This document shows positions 61,590 through 64,000 of a DNA stretch of 64,000 nt, one piece after another. The position numbers and the translations under genes are program-made. How positions within the stretch are numbered: the first letter of the stretch is position 1; each line of letters opens with the position of its first letter. The DNA is from CBDCVO01 sp965223085 (GTDB taxonomy: Bacteria > Pseudomonadota > Gammaproteobacteria > Ga0077536), in contig OZ244981.1 of the NCBI GenBank assembly GCA_965223085.1, positions 4,154,001-4,218,000 on the forward strand, read 5' to 3'. The notes beneath the pieces were generated by a model. It was given only the letters and a program-made list of their open reading frames with translations. It did no database searches and was not told where the DNA came from.

Positions 61590-62915
61590 ATGGGCACCGA
61601 TCCGGACACATCGCTTGCAGGCTCGACGCTAGGAAAATACCAGCTCCTCGAGAAAATCGGCTCTGGCAGCATGGCGGATGTCTATCTCGCCAACGCCCCG
61701 TTCATCGATCGCCAAGTCGCGGTCAAAGTCGCAAAGCCGCTATCTGCCGACGACGAGGATAGCGATGAACTGTCGCAACGGGTGTTTTTCAACGAAGCTC
61801 AAGCCGCGGGAATGCTCAAGCACCCGCACATTACTGCGATCTACGACGCCGGCGCCGATGCGGGGTACAACTATATCGTGATGGAATACGTCGAAGATGG
61901 TCGCAGTTTGGAGGACTTTACCGTCGCTAACCAACTGTTACCGATCGACTTCGTTGCGGACATTGTTTATCAAGCCGCACTCGCGCTAGATTACGCCCAT
62001 CAAAACGGCGTCGTTCACCGCGATATCAAACCACGCAATATCCTCCTGACCGCCGATAGTAAAGTAAAAATAAGCGATTTCGGCATTGCGCTAGTTGCCG
62101 GGCCAGAAGGCGGCCAGCTCACGGAAAACGCGGGCTCGCCACTCTATATGTCGCCTGAGCAAATTCTCGGTGAGACCGTAGGTTCCCAGACCGATCTATT
62201 TTCCCTGGGCGTAGTTGCTTACCAATTACTTACAGGGAAACATCCCTTTGCGGAAAGCAACCTGGAGGCGATTCAACATCGCACTTTGCACAGCAAACCA
62301 ACCCCGGCGCAGGAATATCGTGCCGAAGTGCCAGACGTATTCGAGCGCATACTTAAGCGCGCACTGACTAAGGATCTCAAACACCGCTACCGCAGCGGAG
62401 CAGATCTGGCGGGTGACGTGAGCCTGATCCACGAGTTTGTCAGTGCGTCCGCACAAGTTCCGCAAGACGAAAAGTTTCGCCTCTGTCGCGATCTGGAGTT
62501 TTTCCGTGAATTCTCCGACGCCGAGATTTGGGAAATTCTCAATGCTGCGGAGTGGGAATCCAAAGCGGCAGGAGAACGCATCATCAACGAGGGTGAGCAG
62601 GAATCGTGTTTTTATCTCGTCGTAGACGGCGAGGTGGAGGTTCGCAAAGGCGAACAAAAACTCATGACATTAGTCGCCGGCGACTGTTTTGGGGAAATGG
62701 GCATGATAAGCGGCCGGGCACGGATCGCCAGCATTGTTGCCAACTCCGATATGATCATGATGCGAATCAAAGATAGCGTAATCGAACGCACATCGATAAA
62801 TTCTCAACTAAAAATACAACGACAATTCATGGACGCGCTGGTCGAACGCCTCGAGATAGCCACGGAACGCATCGCCAGCCTCTCCGATACGAACTCCGAA
62901 CAGGACCAAAACTAG
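61590..62915 (+). CDS. Ser/Thr protein kinase fused to a cyclic-nucleotide-binding domain
   Basis: This 441-residue soluble Hanks-type kinase has a glycine loop IGSGSMADVYLA (about 23-34), Lys46 in VAVKVA, the catalytic loop HRDIKPRN (Asp145, Asn150), metal-binding Asp163 in SDFGIAL and a P+1 region GSPLYMSPE. After the kinase (to about 285) comes a cyclic-nucleotide-binding domain at about 303-420. Its phosphate-binding cassette FGEMGMISGRARIAS has Glu369 and Arg378 nine residues apart, as in the regulatory subunit of cAMP-dependent kinase. A short helical tail follows. The gspE-like gene starts 21 bp later, so they are probably cotranscribed. Confidence 0.9.
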   Translation: MGTDPDTSLAGSTLGKYQLLEKIGSGSMADVYLANAPFIDRQVAVKVAKPLSADDEDSDELSQRVFFNEAQAAGMLKHPHITAIYDAGADAGYNYIVMEYVEDGRSLEDFTVANQLLPIDFVADIVYQAALALDYAHQNGVVHRDIKPRNILLTADSKVKISDFGIALVAGPEGGQLTENAGSPLYMSPEQILGETVGSQTDLFSLGVVAYQLLTGKHPFAESNLEAIQHRTLHSKPTPAQEYRAEVPDVFERILKRALTKDLKHRYRSGADLAGDVSLIHEFVSASAQVPQDEKFRLCRDLEFFREFSDAEIWEILNAAEWESKAAGERIINEGEQESCFYLVVDGEVEVRKGEQKLMTLVAGDCFGEMGMISGRARIASIVANSDMIMMRIKDSVIERTSINSQLKIQRQFMDALVERLEIATERIASLSDTNSEQDQN

Positions 62916-62936
62916 CGCCCCCAAGCCGCCCTCGTC

Positions 62937-64000
62937 ATGCACGCTGTCGTCCAAGAACACAAACTCTCTCTGCGAGAAACGCTCGCTATTTTGCGCCGTT
63001 TACAGGTGCTCAATGCACGCACGATCGAGCGTATCGAGGCGGGCGCGGACCCGCGCGATGGACGGCATCCTTTTGTCCATATAGCAGCGTACAACTTAAA
63101 TAGTGGGGGAGAAACAAATTTCCCGTTGACAGTAGAGACGATAACGCGCTTGGTTGCGGAAGCCACAAAGTTACCTTACTACCGCATCGATCCGCTGAAA
63201 ATCGATGTGACCGCAATTACCGCCTTAGTGCCCCAAGCCTATGCGACCCGCTTTCAGTTTCTGCCGGTAGAAGTCACCGAACATGCTGTCACGATCGTTA
63301 CCGCGCAGCCTTTCGTACGCGAATGGGAAACAGAAATCGAACCCATCCTGAAGCGCAAAATTGTCCGTGCATTGGCCAACCCGCAAGACATCGAGCGCTA
63401 CATTCAAGAATTCTATGGCGTTAGTCGCTCGCTCAACCGCGCAGAAATCGGGAAGGCGAGCGAACGCAGTGATCTGCTGACCAATTTTGAGCAACTCACC
63501 CAGCTCGGCAGCGTGGGCGAGCCCGATGCCGATGACCGACATATTGTGCATCTCGTCGACTGGCTGCTCCAATACGCTTTCGAACAACGGGCTAGTGACA
63601 TTCACATTGAACCGCGACGGGCAGAATCGCTGATCCGTTTTCGTATCGACGGCGTATTGCATCTCGTACACAAGATCCCGACCTCCGTCGTCGGCGCAAT
63701 CGTCAGCCGTGTCAAGAGCCTGGGCCGCATGGATGTGGCGGACAAACGGCGCCCACAAGACGGGCGCCTCAAGACGAAAACACCTCAGGGTCGAGAAACC
63801 GAGTTGCGGCTCTCGACGATGCCGACCGCCTTTGGGGAGAAACTAGTATTACGAATATTCAATCCCGAAAAGCTCGAGCAATCGTTCACCGCGCTAGGTT
63901 TTTCACGCCGAGACGCCGCGGCGTGGAATGCAATGGCCGCGCATCCGCACGGCGTGATCCTGGTCACCGGGCCGACGGGTTCAGGCAAAACCACAACTTT
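62937..64000 (+). CDS. GspE/PilB-family secretion ATPase, partial (runs off window)
   Basis: These are the first 354 codons of a type II secretion or type IV pilus assembly ATPase. The N-terminal domain spans about residues 1-180 (YRIDPLKIDVTAITALVPQA). The conserved core begins VHLVDWLLQYAFEQRASDIH with IHIEPRR, then RFRIDGVLHLV, RPQDGRLKTKTPQGRETELR and RLSTMPTAFGEKLVLRIFN. The Walker A motif GPTGSGKTTT is cut by the window edge. The start is ATG 62937; no other start is available closer to the kinase gene. Position behind a kinase with a cyclic-nucleotide domain suggests regulated secretion or pilus function. Confidence 0.92.
   Translation, partial: MHAVVQEHKLSLRETLAILRRLQVLNARTIERIEAGADPRDGRHPFVHIAAYNLNSGGETNFPLTVETITRLVAEATKLPYYRIDPLKIDVTAITALVPQAYATRFQFLPVEVTEHAVTIVTAQPFVREWETEIEPILKRKIVRALANPQDIERYIQEFYGVSRSLNRAEIGKASERSDLLTNFEQLTQLGSVGEPDADDRHIVHLVDWLLQYAFEQRASDIHIEPRRAESLIRFRIDGVLHLVHKIPTSVVGAIVSRVKSLGRMDVADKRRPQDGRLKTKTPQGRETELRLSTMPTAFGEKLVLRIFNPEKLEQSFTALGFSRRDAAAWNAMAAHPHGVILVTGPTGSGKTTT

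Noticed and set aside
61355..61672. 105-codon minus-strand open frame upstream of the kinase
   Set aside because: It overlaps the start of the kinase gene, has no Shine-Dalgarno and no recognisable content. A decayed gene cannot be excluded.
1..64000. CRISPR array, prophage, integron or complete insertion sequence
   Set aside because: No regularly spaced direct repeats, integrase, transposase or phage structural gene was found in either strand.

Overview
The window reads as chromosomal DNA of a Gram-negative gammaproteobacterium. It carries MutH, which is largely confined to that class, a full outer-membrane biogenesis set (BamA, Skp, LpxA/LpxB, WaaA, HldD/HldE), and the gene order rpsB-tsf-pyrH-frr-uppS-cdsA-dxr-rseP-bamA-skp-fabZ-lpxA-lpxB-rnhB-dnaE-accA-tilS, which matches the Pseudomonas arrangement. 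I cannot name the genus. I found no rRNA, tRNA, CRISPR array, prophage or complete insertion sequence.

Layout. 1-3300: the start of a proline iminopeptidase gene, a secreted SHOCT-domain protein and a porin. 3.6-8.1 kb: a tungsten aldehyde oxidoreductase operon (AorA ferredoxin, AorB catalytic, AorC FAD subunit, a MoaD-like carrier and a small unknown protein). 8.6-12.6 kb: two PQQ-catabolism-associated periplasmic proteins and a two-component system, with no quinoprotein dehydrogenase visible. 12.7-20.5 kb: a GAF-GAF-PAS adenylate cyclase, a DUF1244 protein, type II NADH dehydrogenase, an NtrB/NtrC-type two-component pair and cytochrome b561. 20.6-23.6 kb: a tight five-gene operon of L,D-transpeptidase, DUF302 lipoprotein, an ExbB/MotA-like channel, an ExbD-like subunit with a DUF2135-like periplasmic domain and a third membrane protein. 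This is the least familiar system here.

23.9-43.5 kb is the conserved envelope/translation block, all on the minus strand. lpxD is missing from its usual place between skp and fabZ, and a short repeat element lies there instead. map-glnD-mutH run divergently from rpsB. 47.9-60.9 kb: an alpha/beta hydrolase, dusA (apparently without an ordinary start codon), a Pcm-like methyltransferase, a TolC-type exporter, a cysteine hydrolase, LPS inner-core genes waaA/hldD/hldE, a DUF3108 protein, a 940-residue TPR protein resembling PrsT, and DsbC. The window ends with a Ser/Thr kinase fused to a cyclic-nucleotide-binding domain and the first part of a GspE/PilB-type ATPase.

Two themes cross regions. 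First, three copies of one roughly 245-bp repeat with terminal inverted repeats (8320, 23694, 33016) look like a non-autonomous mobile element. Second, a class III adenylate cyclase and a kinase with an intact-looking cAMP-binding cassette occur about 46 kb apart and may belong to the same second-messenger circuit. Start codons were chosen from Shine-Dalgarno sequences, overlaps and family length; uncertain ones are marked.
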